NCBI RefSeq assembly: GCF_030717955.1
Contig: NZ_JAUZVY010000002.1
Location: 124,001 to 188,000 of the forward strand
DNA: 64,000 nt
Direction: 5' to 3'
From: Alkalimonas delamerensis
GTDB lineage: Bacteria; Pseudomonadota; Gammaproteobacteria; Enterobacterales; Alteromonadaceae
The position numbers and the translations under genes were made by a program. The notes under the pieces are model-generated. The model was not told where the DNA came from. It worked only from the letters and a program-made list of their open reading frames with translations, and made no database searches. The first letter of the stretch is position 1. Every line of letters begins with the position of its first letter. Positions 26,140-34,548 of the stretch are shown here, piece after piece.

Positions 26140-27339
26140 TTACCCCGGCCGGCCATCGGCTCTTGGCGTAGTGAGTACTGGCCAGTACACCAGGCAGTAA
26201 CAGCCAAACGCCAGCACCCAGCCGCCAATGGCCAGTTGGTACCAATACAGCGCAAAACCCGGCAGCCACTGGGTCAGTACCCGCAGCATAACGGCAGCAA
26301 TCAGCAGCACAAAAGCCGCCGCCATCACCGGCTTGGGTTGCAGCATACGGCCGGTATGGCCCAGCGAGACCCGCGCCATCATCGCCAGGATCATCACCCC
26401 CATGGCACCCGCGGTCAGCGCATGAATGGCGGTGCTTTGGCTGACTGCCAGACCAGCGGCTTTGGCAGCGAACAGCGCCAGCCCAACAGGAATAAAGTAA
26501 CAGGCGATATGCAGCGACCAGAGCAAGGGCACCCGAAAGGTCAGCCAGATTTTGACCCGCAGCAGTCGCCACAAGCAGAGCAAAGAGGCCGTTGCATACA
26601 GCAGCGCCATCAGGTTGGCCGGTAGCCAGCTGACCAGCAGCACAAAGTGCAGCGCAAATATCAGCCAGAGTGCGCCAAGGGCGGCGTTATCCAGCCAGGG
26701 TTTGGCTTCGATGCGCGGTGTTTGGGTGCCATTGGCGGTAAACATCGGCAGCACCCGGCCAGAGACGATGGCCATCACCAGGGTAATCAACCAGATGGTA
26801 TTGAGCATGCCGTGTTGGCTGTACAGCGGCTGCTCCAAAATGACCCCTGCGTGCATCAGCGCATTGCAGGCGGTCAGTAGCAGCAGTACCGGCACAAAAA
26901 ACAGATTACGGCTTTGGCCGGCTTTCAGCAGGATGCGGCCAAACAGCAGCGCCGCCAGAGGTAAAAAAGCCAGATCAACCGCCGCCACCACAACGCCGGG
27001 CAGTGAACCACCCAACAGCATCAGGGCCCTGGCGGCCAGCCATACCAGGGTAAGCCAGAGCAGGGGACCGCCATGGGTAGCACGCAGGCCGGTCCAGTTT
27101 TGTACCGCGGTCAGCAAAAAGCCGACAATAATAGCGGCGACAAAACCAAACAGCATTTCGTGCTGGTGCCAGAACAGCAAGTCGCCATAAGGCTGCAGGG
27201 CAATCAGGCCGCTGAGCGCCAGCCCCCACAGCAGCATGGCCAGCAAGCTGAACAGGGCACCGAATAAAAACAGTGGCCGAAAGGCCTGGCGCAGCAGGGG
27301 CTTTAACGCTTCTTCCTGTTGTACATCAGTGATTTGCAT
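26140..27339 (-). CDS. nnrS: NnrS family membrane protein
   Basis: 399 residues from the ATG at 27339, with GAGGAC upstream. About twelve hydrophobic spans are visible. The family motif region is AFRPLFLFGALFSLLAML, LFWHQHEMLFGFVAAIIVGFLLTAVQNW and SGRVLPMFTANG (about residues 150-190). NnrS is a haem/copper membrane protein linked to nitric oxide stress and denitrification; in Vibrio it relieves NO damage to iron chelates. It overlaps the 3' end of the upstream transporter gene by 14 bp, so the two are co-expressed. Confidence 0.9.
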   Translation of the reverse strand: MQITDVQQEEALKPLLRQAFRPLFLFGALFSLLAMLLWGLALSGLIALQPYGDLLFWHQHEMLFGFVAAIIVGFLLTAVQNWTGLRATHGGPLLWLTLVWLAARALMLLGGSLPGVVVAAVDLAFLPLAALLFGRILLKAGQSRNLFFVPVLLLLTACNALMHAGVILEQPLYSQHGMLNTIWLITLVMAIVSGRVLPMFTANGTQTPRIEAKPWLDNAALGALWLIFALHFVLLVSWLPANLMALLYATASLLCLWRLLRVKIWLTFRVPLLWSLHIACYFIPVGLALFAAKAAGLAVSQSTAIHALTAGAMGVMILAMMARVSLGHTGRMLQPKPVMAAAFVLLIAAVMLRVLTQWLPGFALYWYQLAIGGWVLAFGCYCLVYWPVLTTPRADGRPG

Positions 27340-28609
27340 CGTCGTTGTCCTCAAAAAAGTTACTGGCCAGGGCCGCCTGCAGTTGCTTTTGCACTTGCTC
27401 GCTGCGAATGGCAAAAAACATCATGGTCATGCACAGTGCCAATACGGCGTACAGCACCATAAAGCTGGCACTGGCAATGCCAAGCGCATCCTGAGCGGCA
27501 CCAAAGGCAATCGGCAGGGTGCAGCCACCCAAAGCGCCAATGGTGGCGATGATGCCACCAACTGAGCCCATCTGCTGCGGGTAATGGTCGTGGGTAATTT
27601 TCAGCACACTGGCGCGGCCAAAGCCCTGGGCCACGCCGATGACAAAAATCAGCGCGGTAAAAAGCCAGAGATTGATTTCAATGGTCAGCTCGACATCACG
27701 TTCCAGCCCATGAATGGTCATGGTGGTGGGCGGGTAGCTCAAGAAGAACAGACAGACCAAGCAGACCCAGAACACGCTCCAGTTGACGGCGCGGCCACCG
27801 TAGCGATCGGCAAACCAGCCGCCCAGTGCCCGGGCCATGCTGGAGGTGGTGACAAAAAACAGCGTAAAAGCCATCGCCTGCTGCAGATCGAGCTGGTAGG
27901 CCTGCATGTAGTACTGCGGTAGCCAGAGGATCAGCGCCAAAAAACTGCCAAACACAAAATAATAATAGAGGCCAAACCGCCAGACCTGGGAGTGACGCAG
28001 CGGCTTGAGCTGTTCACGCCAGGGGGGCTGATAGCTTTGCACATAAGCTGGCAGTTTTGGCGCCAGGCCAGCAAACAGCAATAGCATAAACAGCAAGCCA
28101 GCGGCATAGGCCGGCCCGGTCCAACTCCAGCCCTGCCATTGCACCAACAAGGGCAGCAAAATCAGCGAAATAGCAGCACCGGCATTGCCAGCACCAAAAA
28201 TGCCCAGCGCCAGGCCCTGCTGCTCGCGGCTAAACCAGTCGGTGACATAGCGAATGCCAAAGGTAAAAGACACGCCACTGACGCCAATCCAGAGCCCAAG
28301 CCAGAAAAAGCCCTGAAAACTGCCAATCAACGGCAGCAGCAACAGCGCCGGTATCGTCAGCGCCATTTGCCACAGCCACAGGCTGCGGGCGCTTTGGTAC
28401 TCCGACAGAATACCCAGCGGAAAACGCAACAAAGCGCCGGACAAGATGGGAGCCGACAGCAAAATACCCAGCTCGGTCCCGGTTAAGTCCAGCTTGTCCT
28501 GAAAATCGATGGCCAGTACCGCATACAGGGTCCAGACCGAGAAATTGGCAGCAAAGGCCAGGGTCGCCATGGTCAGGGCGCGCCAGGCATGGGGCAAGGT
28601 CGCATTCAT
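27326..28609 (-). CDS. MFS nitrate/nitrite transporter (NarK1-like)
   Basis: 427 residues with 12 predicted spans. The N-terminal WRALTMATLAFAANFSVWTLYAVLAIDF and the nitrate-signature helices LLSAPILSGALLRFPLGIL and GIRYVTDWFSREQQGLALGIFGAGNAGAA are those of nitrate/nitrite porters. The C-terminal signature is GSVGGIIATIGALGGCTLPIAFG. This type is often called NarK1 and thought to be a nitrate/proton symporter. It is transcribed with nnrS. The start has only a weak Shine-Dalgarno. Confidence 0.85.
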   Translation of the reverse strand: MNATLPHAWRALTMATLAFAANFSVWTLYAVLAIDFQDKLDLTGTELGILLSAPILSGALLRFPLGILSEYQSARSLWLWQMALTIPALLLLPLIGSFQGFFWLGLWIGVSGVSFTFGIRYVTDWFSREQQGLALGIFGAGNAGAAISLILLPLLVQWQGWSWTGPAYAAGLLFMLLLFAGLAPKLPAYVQSYQPPWREQLKPLRHSQVWRFGLYYYFVFGSFLALILWLPQYYMQAYQLDLQQAMAFTLFFVTTSSMARALGGWFADRYGGRAVNWSVFWVCLVCLFFLSYPPTTMTIHGLERDVELTIEINLWLFTALIFVIGVAQGFGRASVLKITHDHYPQQMGSVGGIIATIGALGGCTLPIAFGAAQDALGIASASFMVLYAVLALCMTMMFFAIRSEQVQKQLQAALASNFFEDNDDANH

Positions 28610-28928
28610 AGCATAAGGCTCATCCGGCTGTGGTTCCCGCGTTGGGTGATCCTTGTCATGATACCCAGCTTTTATCCGGCTTGCCCGGCTCCCAGGGAAT
28701 ACCCCGAAGAAGCTTTTATCGATGCGCTGCTTCCTGCGACTACTCCGTTGGGGGTAGGGGGTTCAGTGGTGAGTGGTGCTGGCGCTTGCGTGCCGTTATC
28801 ACCAAGGGGGTAATCCGGCTTTTCCTTGTAATTTCAATGGTTTTTCCTGTTGATGCAGATCAAGTTATGCTCTGGCAAAGGCGCAGACACTGGCGCCAGG
28901 AATTGTCCTTTCACACCTGAGGTGAGTT
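28610..28928. promoter_or_regulatory. Divergent regulatory region of two nitrate transporters
   Basis: 319 bp between divergent transporter genes. It holds a perfect FNR box (28850-28863, listed separately) and two direct GGGGGTA heptamers (28750-28756 and 28806-28812, 56 bp apart), each reading TACCCCC on the - strand and resembling the heptamers upstream of narG. A degenerate FNR-like sequence GTGAT-CCTT-GTCAT (28646-28659) lies towards the - strand gene. No coding region is convincing here. Confidence 0.5.
28850..28891 (+). promoter_or_regulatory. FNR-activated promoter of nitrate transporter at 28929
   Basis: A perfect box TTGAT-GCAG-ATCAA (28850-28863) lies about 22 nt before a weak -10, GACACT (28886-28891). 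Predicted start is near 28898, leaving a ~30-nt leader with a GAGGTGAG ribosome site. Confidence 0.7.
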
Positions 28929-30410
28929 ATGTCTGACACTGGCAGTCTGAATCTGCTGCGATTCAGCGACCCGAAAATTAAAACTTTGCACCTGACCTGG
29001 TTTGCGTTCTTTTTAACCTTTGCGGTCTGGTTTGCCCATGCGCCTTTGCTGTCGTCGATCCAGGCCAGTTTAAGCCTGACCGATGCGCAAATTCGCGCTC
29101 TGTTGATTTTAAACGTGGCCATCACCATACCGGCGCGAATTGTTGTGGGGATGCTGGTTGATAAATATGGCCCGCGTATTATCTATTCCGGCTTGCTGAT
29201 TATCTCGGCCTTTTTGTGTATTGGCTTTGCCTTTGCCAACAGCTACACCAGTCTGGCGATTTTCCGCTTCTTGCTGGGGTTTGTCGGTGCTGGTTTTGTC
29301 ATTGGTATTCGCCTGGTCAGTGAATGGTTTCCGGCCCATCAGGTGGGCACGGCAGAAGGCATTTACGGAGGCTGGGGCAACTTTGGCTCGGCCGCTGCGG
29401 CCATGCTGCTGCCCACTATTGCGCTGATGTATGGTGGCGATGATGGCTGGCGCTACGCCATTGCCAGTGTCGGTGTGGTGTGTGGCCTGTACGGCCTGGT
29501 GTTTTACAAGTACGCCCGCAATACCCCCAAGGGCTCGATTTACTTCAAGCCAAAGAAAACCGGGGCGATGGAAGTCACCAGCTGGGGCGATCTCTGGTTG
29601 TTGATTGCGATGAACATTCCGATGTACCTGGCACTTGGGATCCTGGCTTGGCGCTTGTCGCCGGCTGGTGTGAATCTGTTTGATGAGAGCTGGATGTACA
29701 TTTTCCTCGGCATTCTGGTGCTGCTCTTTATCTTCCAGACACAGCAAACCTGGCGCATCAATGCCGATCATTTGCGCGAGGGGGTGCCGGAAATGCAGAA
29801 GTACTCCTTTAAGCAAGTGGGTATTTTGAATGTGGCTTATTTTGCTACCTTTGGCTCGGAACTGGCGGTGGTGTCGATGCTGCCGCTGTTCTTCTTGCAA
29901 ACCTTTGAGGGTTTAACACCGGTCACAGCGGGCTTATTGGCATCTGGCTTTGCCTTTATGAATCTGGTATCGCGGCCGATGGGCGGTTGGTTCTCGGATA
30001 AATTCGGCCGTCGTCGCAGCATGCTGGTGTTGATTGCCGGTCTGGCGGTGGGGTATTTCCTGATGGGGCTGATCGACAGCTACTGGTGGATCCCGCTGGC
30101 GGTGCTGGTGACCATGGCCTGTTCGTTCTTTGTGCAGGCTGGTGAGGGCGCTGTGTTCTCGATGATCCCGCTGATCAAACGCAGCATGACTGGCCAGATC
30201 GCCGGTATGGCCGGCGCTTACGGCAATGTTGGGGCTGTGGTCTATTTGACCGTGCTCAGCTTTGTTAGCTACAGTACCTTCTTCTTTGTGATTGCGGCTT
30301 CAGCGCTGGTAGGGCTGGTGGCGATTCTGTTCCTGGACAATCCGAAAGGCCATATCACCGAAGTGCTGCCGGATGGTACCGTTCACACCATCGACGTTGG
30401 CCATAAATAA
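28929..30410 (+). CDS. MFS nitrate/nitrite transporter (NasA/NarK-like)
   Basis: 493 residues with 12 spans. LTWFAFFLTFAVWFAHAPLLSSIQASL, NVAITIPARIVVGMLVDKYGPR and the first nitrate signature GFVGAGFVIGIRLVSEWFPAHQVGTAEGIYGGWGNFGSAAA are clear, with the second, GQIAGMAGAYGNVGAVVYLTVLSF, near residues 420-445. It imports nitrate or exchanges it for nitrite. The next gene, 12 bp on, is a phosphatase-kinase fusion; the same pairing occurs in Pseudomonas beside nasA (PA1782-PA1783 as I recall). An FNR box upstream implies anaerobic use here. Confidence 0.87.
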   Translation: MSDTGSLNLLRFSDPKIKTLHLTWFAFFLTFAVWFAHAPLLSSIQASLSLTDAQIRALLILNVAITIPARIVVGMLVDKYGPRIIYSGLLIISAFLCIGFAFANSYTSLAIFRFLLGFVGAGFVIGIRLVSEWFPAHQVGTAEGIYGGWGNFGSAAAAMLLPTIALMYGGDDGWRYAIASVGVVCGLYGLVFYKYARNTPKGSIYFKPKKTGAMEVTSWGDLWLLIAMNIPMYLALGILAWRLSPAGVNLFDESWMYIFLGILVLLFIFQTQQTWRINADHLREGVPEMQKYSFKQVGILNVAYFATFGSELAVVSMLPLFFLQTFEGLTPVTAGLLASGFAFMNLVSRPMGGWFSDKFGRRRSMLVLIAGLAVGYFLMGLIDSYWWIPLAVLVTMACSFFVQAGEGAVFSMIPLIKRSMTGQIAGMAGAYGNVGAVVYLTVLSFVSYSTFFFVIAASALVGLVAILFLDNPKGHITEVLPDGTVHTIDVGHK

Positions 30411-30421
30411 CGGGGATTGCA

Positions 30422-32152
30422 TTGAGCGCACCGCTGCTGCAACTGACCATCGCCGCCAGCTGTGAGGCTGGCGGCAAAACCGGCAACGAGGATGCTGTGT
30501 GCTGGCAGCTGCCGGACGATCCTTACCTGCGTACCTACAAAGGGGCGGTGCTGGCACTGGCCGATGGGGTCAGCAGTGCCGAAGCCGGCCGCGAGGCCAG
30601 CCAGGCGGCGGTCACGTCTTTTGTGCAGGATTACCTCAATACCCCCGATACCTGGTCGGTGCGCCAAAGCGCCGAGCAGGTGCTATCCACCATCAACTTG
30701 CGGCTGTACCGCCGTAGCCATGCTTTTGCCAATGAGCTGAAAGGCCATTTGTGTACTTTCAGCGCTTTGGTGCTTAAATCGCAGACCGCTTATTTTTTCC
30801 ATATTGGCGATAGCCGTATCTGGCATTGCCGTGGCAGCCAGCTCAGCCAGCTTAGCACCGATCACAGCACGGTATTGCAGGACAAACGCCAGTTTCTGGC
30901 GCGGGCGCTTGGCATGAGCAACCAGTTGCAACTGGATGCTGGCCGCCAGCAGCTGCAGCCAGGGGATTGGTTTGTGCTGAGCAGCGATGGCCTGCACGAC
31001 TTTGTGACTGAGCAGCAATTGCTGGAGCAACTGCTTAGCGACAGCAGCGCCGAACAAAAAGTGCAGGCCCTGACTGAGCTGGCGCTTCGCCAGGGCTCGG
31101 ATGACAATATTTCCATTGTGCTGGCCCGGGTGGACGCACTGCCCGACGAGAGCATCGACGATTACAACGAGCGATTAACCCGGCTGCCGTTTCCGCCGGT
31201 GCTGGCGCCAGGGATGAAAGTGGATGGCTACCGCATCGAGCGCGAGCTCTATGCCAGTGAGCGCAGCCATTTGTATCTGGTGACCGATACCGACACGGAA
31301 AAGAGCCTGATTTTAAAATGCCCGTCGGTCAATTACAGCGACGATCCCAATTACATCGACCGCTTTATCCGCGAGGAGTGGATTGGCAGCCGTATTCAAA
31401 GCCCTTATGTGGTCAAAGTGATCCGGCAAAGCCGGCCGCGCAGTTTTTTGTATTATCTGATGGAATACGTGCAAGGCCAGAGCCTGGAGCAGTGGATGGC
31501 GCAGCAGCAGTCGGTTAAACCCGGCCGGGCCATCAAGCTGGTGGAGCAAATCGCCAAGGGCTTGCAGGCTTTCCACGACTGTGAGGCCATTCATCAGGAT
31601 CTGAAACCGGGCAATATCCTGGTCACCGCCGATGATCAGGTCAAAATCGTTGATTTTGGCTCGGTCTTTGTTGCCGGGGTGGCCGAAATTTTTGTGCCGC
31701 TGGAGCACGAAGCGGCGCTTGGCACCGCCAGTTATTCCGATCCCTTGTACCTGCAAGGCCACAACTCCGGCATTCAGGGCGATGTCTATTCGCTGGCCAC
31801 CATCTGCTACGAGCTGTTTACCGGCCAGTTGCCTTATGGCAGTAAAATCGAAGATTGCCGCACCGCCAGCGATTTTGATCGCCTGCGCTACATCCCGGCC
31901 CGCGAGCACAACCCGCGCATTCCGCTGTGGTTCGACCGAGCGCTGGAAAAAGGCGTGGCCTTTGACCTGCAGCAGCGTTACACCACCTTGCAAAGCCTGC
32001 TGCGTGATTTAAAACAGCCCAACCCGGACTTTCTGCGCGAGGAAGTCAAACGCAACACCCGCACCAGCAGCCTGCTGTTCTGGCAGCTGCTGTCGGGTTT
32101 TTGGTTTATTACCTTGCTGCTGGTGATTTGGTTGTTTTTATTGCAGCGCTAA
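30422..32152 (+). CDS. Bifunctional PP2C phosphatase / Ser-Thr protein kinase, membrane-anchored
   Basis: 576 residues from a TTG start with GGGG about 8 nt upstream. A PP2C-type phosphatase occupies about 1-235 (KTGNEDAVC, LALADGVSSAEAG, FHIGDSRIW, LSSDGLHDF, GSDDNISIVLARV). A eukaryotic-like kinase follows (about 255-530) with lysine K299, catalytic loop HQDLKPGN at 391-398 (HQD in place of HRD) and DFG starting at D411. The Gly-rich loop is degenerate. One membrane span lies at the very C-terminus (LLSGFWFITLLLVIWLFLLQR), placing both enzymes in the cytoplasm. Position after a nitrate transporter suggests it controls transport or assimilation. Confidence 0.88.
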   Translation: MSAPLLQLTIAASCEAGGKTGNEDAVCWQLPDDPYLRTYKGAVLALADGVSSAEAGREASQAAVTSFVQDYLNTPDTWSVRQSAEQVLSTINLRLYRRSHAFANELKGHLCTFSALVLKSQTAYFFHIGDSRIWHCRGSQLSQLSTDHSTVLQDKRQFLARALGMSNQLQLDAGRQQLQPGDWFVLSSDGLHDFVTEQQLLEQLLSDSSAEQKVQALTELALRQGSDDNISIVLARVDALPDESIDDYNERLTRLPFPPVLAPGMKVDGYRIERELYASERSHLYLVTDTDTEKSLILKCPSVNYSDDPNYIDRFIREEWIGSRIQSPYVVKVIRQSRPRSFLYYLMEYVQGQSLEQWMAQQQSVKPGRAIKLVEQIAKGLQAFHDCEAIHQDLKPGNILVTADDQVKIVDFGSVFVAGVAEIFVPLEHEAALGTASYSDPLYLQGHNSGIQGDVYSLATICYELFTGQLPYGSKIEDCRTASDFDRLRYIPAREHNPRIPLWFDRALEKGVAFDLQQRYTTLQSLLRDLKQPNPDFLREEVKRNTRTSSLLFWQLLSGFWFITLLLVIWLFLLQR

Positions 32153-32221
32153 ATCTACCCATTAACAGAATTTTCCCCGGGCACTTGTTATACTTAGGTT
32201 TTTAGCCGGCCGGCTTTCTCT

Positions 32222-33016
32222 ATGCTGCGTTTTTATTTTACTCTCTGGTGTTTTCTAATCGCTGGCAGCGCCGCTGCCACGCAGTCGGTGCAGTTGACCT
32301 TGCCGTCTTCCAGTCATGCGGGTTCGGTGCAAAATCAGTACATTGAAAGTCTGCTGCGTGAGTCCTTTGCCAGCCAGGGGCTGACAGTAGAGATTGGTTA
32401 CAGCCAGCAGGAAATGAACAGCGCGCGGATTCGCCAGTCGTTGCAAAGCGGCCAGCACATCAACCTGGCCTGGCTGGGCGCACGCCATCAGCAGGATCCG
32501 AACCTTATCGCCATTCCCATCGCCTTGTACAACAATGTGCATGGCCATCGTATTTTGCTGATCCAGCAGCAGCGCCAAGACGAATTTAGCCAGATCACCT
32601 CTTTGGAGCAGCTGGCCAACTTTGTTGGCTTGCAACACCACAGCTGGTCCGATTATGAAATGATGGTCAACAATGGTTTAACGGTGGAAGGAGAGCTTAG
32701 TTACCCGGCCATGTACAAGGCCTTGGACGAGGGGCTGGCCGATTATTTTCCACGCTCTGCGATGACCATAGTGGCAGAGCACCGCCGGCATGCGGCAGAG
32801 CATGTGGTGATTGAGCAAAGCCTGGTGCTGCGCTATCCGAATGAGTTTTATTTTTACACCCACAAAGCCGATACCGAGCTGGCCAAACAGCTGGAAACCG
32901 GCTTGCGCCACTTGCAGCAAAGCGGCCGTTTTCAGCAACTGTTTGAGCAATTTTATGGCGATAGGCTAAAGGCTCTGGCGCTGGAGCAACGCCGGGTGCT
33001 GGAGTTGCACCGCTAG
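32222..33016 (+). CDS. Periplasmic substrate-binding-like protein
   Basis: 264 residues with a signal peptide (about 1-20, FLIAGSAAATQ). The rest resembles family-3 solute-binding proteins: YIESLLRESFASQGL, EMNSARIRQSLQSG, then EGLADYFPRSAMTIVAEHR and DTELAKQLETGLRHLQQSGRFQQLFEQFYGD at the C-terminus. No ABC transporter permease or ATPase is nearby, so it may be a sensor-type binding protein rather than a transport component. The Shine-Dalgarno is weak. It meets mogA tail to tail with a 4-bp overlap. Confidence 0.65.
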   Translation: MLRFYFTLWCFLIAGSAAATQSVQLTLPSSSHAGSVQNQYIESLLRESFASQGLTVEIGYSQQEMNSARIRQSLQSGQHINLAWLGARHQQDPNLIAIPIALYNNVHGHRILLIQQQRQDEFSQITSLEQLANFVGLQHHSWSDYEMMVNNGLTVEGELSYPAMYKALDEGLADYFPRSAMTIVAEHRRHAAEHVVIEQSLVLRYPNEFYFYTHKADTELAKQLETGLRHLQQSGRFQQLFEQFYGDRLKALALEQRRVLELHR

Positions 33017-33543
33017 CTTTTTGGCCGAAACGGCTTGATCACATCTTCGTTGCACTCCAAATAGGGCCCTTCCATCAAATCAATGCAGTAGGGCACGGCC
33101 GGAAAGACCGCATCCAGGCACTGACGAATGGCTTTGGGTTTGCCGGGCAGGTTGATAATGAGGCAACTGCCGCGCAGGCCGGCGGTCTGGCGCGATAAAA
33201 TGGCGGTGGGTACGTACTTTAACGATTCCTGGCGCATCAGTTCGCCAAAACCGGGCATCATCCGATCGCACACCGCTTCGGTGGCCTCTGGCGTCACATC
33301 CCGTTTGGCCGGGCCGGTGCCGCCGGTGGTGACAATCAAACAGCAGCCTTCGCTCGCCAGATCTTTCAAAGTTTGTTCAATCTGCGGCTGTTCATCTGGG
33401 ATCAGCCGGTATTCAGCCTGCCAGTCGCTGACCAGATAATCGCTTAAGGTGGCACGAATGGCCTGGCCGGACATATCTTCATAAACCCCGGCACTGGCTC
33501 GGTCGCTCACAGTAACTATGCCAATCTTTGCTTGCTGTCCCAT
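33013..33543 (-). CDS. mogA: Molybdopterin adenylyltransferase MogA
   Basis: 176 residues from the ATG at 33543 (GGAG upstream). IGIVTVSDRASAGVYEDMSG at the start, LIVTTGGTGPAKRDVTPEAT, MMPGFGELMRQESLKYVPTAILSRQ and the end PFRPKS closely follow E. coli MogA, distinguishing it from MoaB. It adenylates molybdopterin before MoeA inserts molybdate. The leader of this gene contains a heptanucleotide tandem repeat (33562-33624). Confidence 0.93.
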   Translation of the reverse strand: MGQQAKIGIVTVSDRASAGVYEDMSGQAIRATLSDYLVSDWQAEYRLIPDEQPQIEQTLKDLASEGCCLIVTTGGTGPAKRDVTPEATEAVCDRMMPGFGELMRQESLKYVPTAILSRQTAGLRGSCLIINLPGKPKAIRQCLDAVFPAVPYCIDLMEGPYLECNEDVIKPFRPKS

Positions 33544-33561
33544 CAAATCTCCGAGCTAATC

Positions 33562-33624
33562 ATTCAACATTCAACATTCAACATTCAACACTCAACACTC
33601 AACACTCAACACTCAACACTCACC
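33562..33624 (+). repeat. Heptanucleotide tandem repeat (ATTCAAC)4(ACTCAAC)4
   Basis: Four perfect ATTCAAC units (33562-33589) are followed by four perfect ACTCAAC units (33590-33617) and a degenerate ninth (ACTCACC). The array lies 18 bp upstream of the mogA start on the - strand and runs into the stop codon of ubiV (33620-33622). Confidence 0.95.
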
Positions 33625-34492
33625 CCACCGCCATCCCAGCCAGCTGCAACCAATAACCATTGCAATCACCACCAGGCAACGGCTGCGGCGCCTCACCATG
33701 CAAATTGGCTTTAAATTTAGCCAGCCAGTCAAAAGTGCCTTCATGCTGTGGGCTTAACCGCACAATGTCAACCAGACCCTGCATCTGTGGTAACTGGTTG
33801 ATCAGGTTGTAACGCTCACCAGACTGGGTTTGAATGCCATTGAGGACAAACACCTGCTTGCCATCCTGGCTGGTGACGGTACGTCCCTCGGGGTACTTGA
33901 TGCAGCAGAGCTCGCACTGATCCTTGCTACGATTTTCCGAGCGGGCGGTAAAACAGCGGCCCGACCAGGCCAGTGGCAAATGACCAAAAGCCAGCAGCTC
34001 GGTCTGAAAACAATCACGGATATCCTGAATGCAGCTTTGGCTGAGCAAATCGCGCAGCCATTGCCCGGATAACTCCACCGGCAGCACCCAGCGTTGCAAC
34101 CCCATGCCAACCAAACGGCGGAGTGCGTGCTGGTTGTAGCAGGAAATAGCCGGGCCACAGACAAAGGTAATGCCTTGCTCCTGCAGCATCTGAATGGCGC
34201 CGACATCGTTGGCCTCCACCAGAAAATCACCGTTTTCACAGTAACGGCGAAGTTCGCGCAGCTCCGACGGGGCCTCCAGCAGCGTCATGGTCGACAGACA
34301 AACCTGCTTGCCGGCTTCACGCAGCATATGGGCCAGTTGCAGGTAATCATCCAGTTTCAGCTCACGGCGTTTGCTGCAGACGGTTTCACCCAGATAGACA
34401 ATATCGATAGCCGAATCCGCCGCCTGGCGGTAAAACTGCTGCACCTGGGCTTTGGGCCAGAAATACTGAATAGGGCCAAGGGAAAACTTCAT
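33620..34492 (-). CDS. ubiV: O2-independent ubiquinone biosynthesis protein UbiV
   Basis: 290 residues from the ATG at 34492 (AAGGAG upstream). It belongs to the U32 peptidase-like family; the four 4Fe-4S ligands of E. coli UbiV correspond to C39, C180, C193 and C197 (DQCELCCIKYPEG). UbiV forms a complex with UbiU that hydroxylates ubiquinone precursors without oxygen, probably using prephenate. It follows ubiU by 56 bp on the same strand. Confidence 0.93.
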   Translation of the reverse strand: MKFSLGPIQYFWPKAQVQQFYRQAADSAIDIVYLGETVCSKRRELKLDDYLQLAHMLREAGKQVCLSTMTLLEAPSELRELRRYCENGDFLVEANDVGAIQMLQEQGITFVCGPAISCYNQHALRRLVGMGLQRWVLPVELSGQWLRDLLSQSCIQDIRDCFQTELLAFGHLPLAWSGRCFTARSENRSKDQCELCCIKYPEGRTVTSQDGKQVFVLNGIQTQSGERYNLINQLPQMQGLVDIVRLSPQHEGTFDWLAKFKANLHGEAPQPLPGGDCNGYWLQLAGMAVG

Positions 34493-34548
34493 CAAAGGAC
34501 TCCTTATTTCCTGAGTCATTACTGCCAATGCTTTTATTTCCTAAGCTT

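Noticed and set aside
28646..28659. FNR box for the - strand transporter
   Set aside because: GTGAT-CCTT-GTCAT differs from the consensus at several positions, so it was left as a weak possibility only.
33544..33624. The heptamer array as a short CRISPR
   Set aside because: Units are contiguous 7-mers without spacers.
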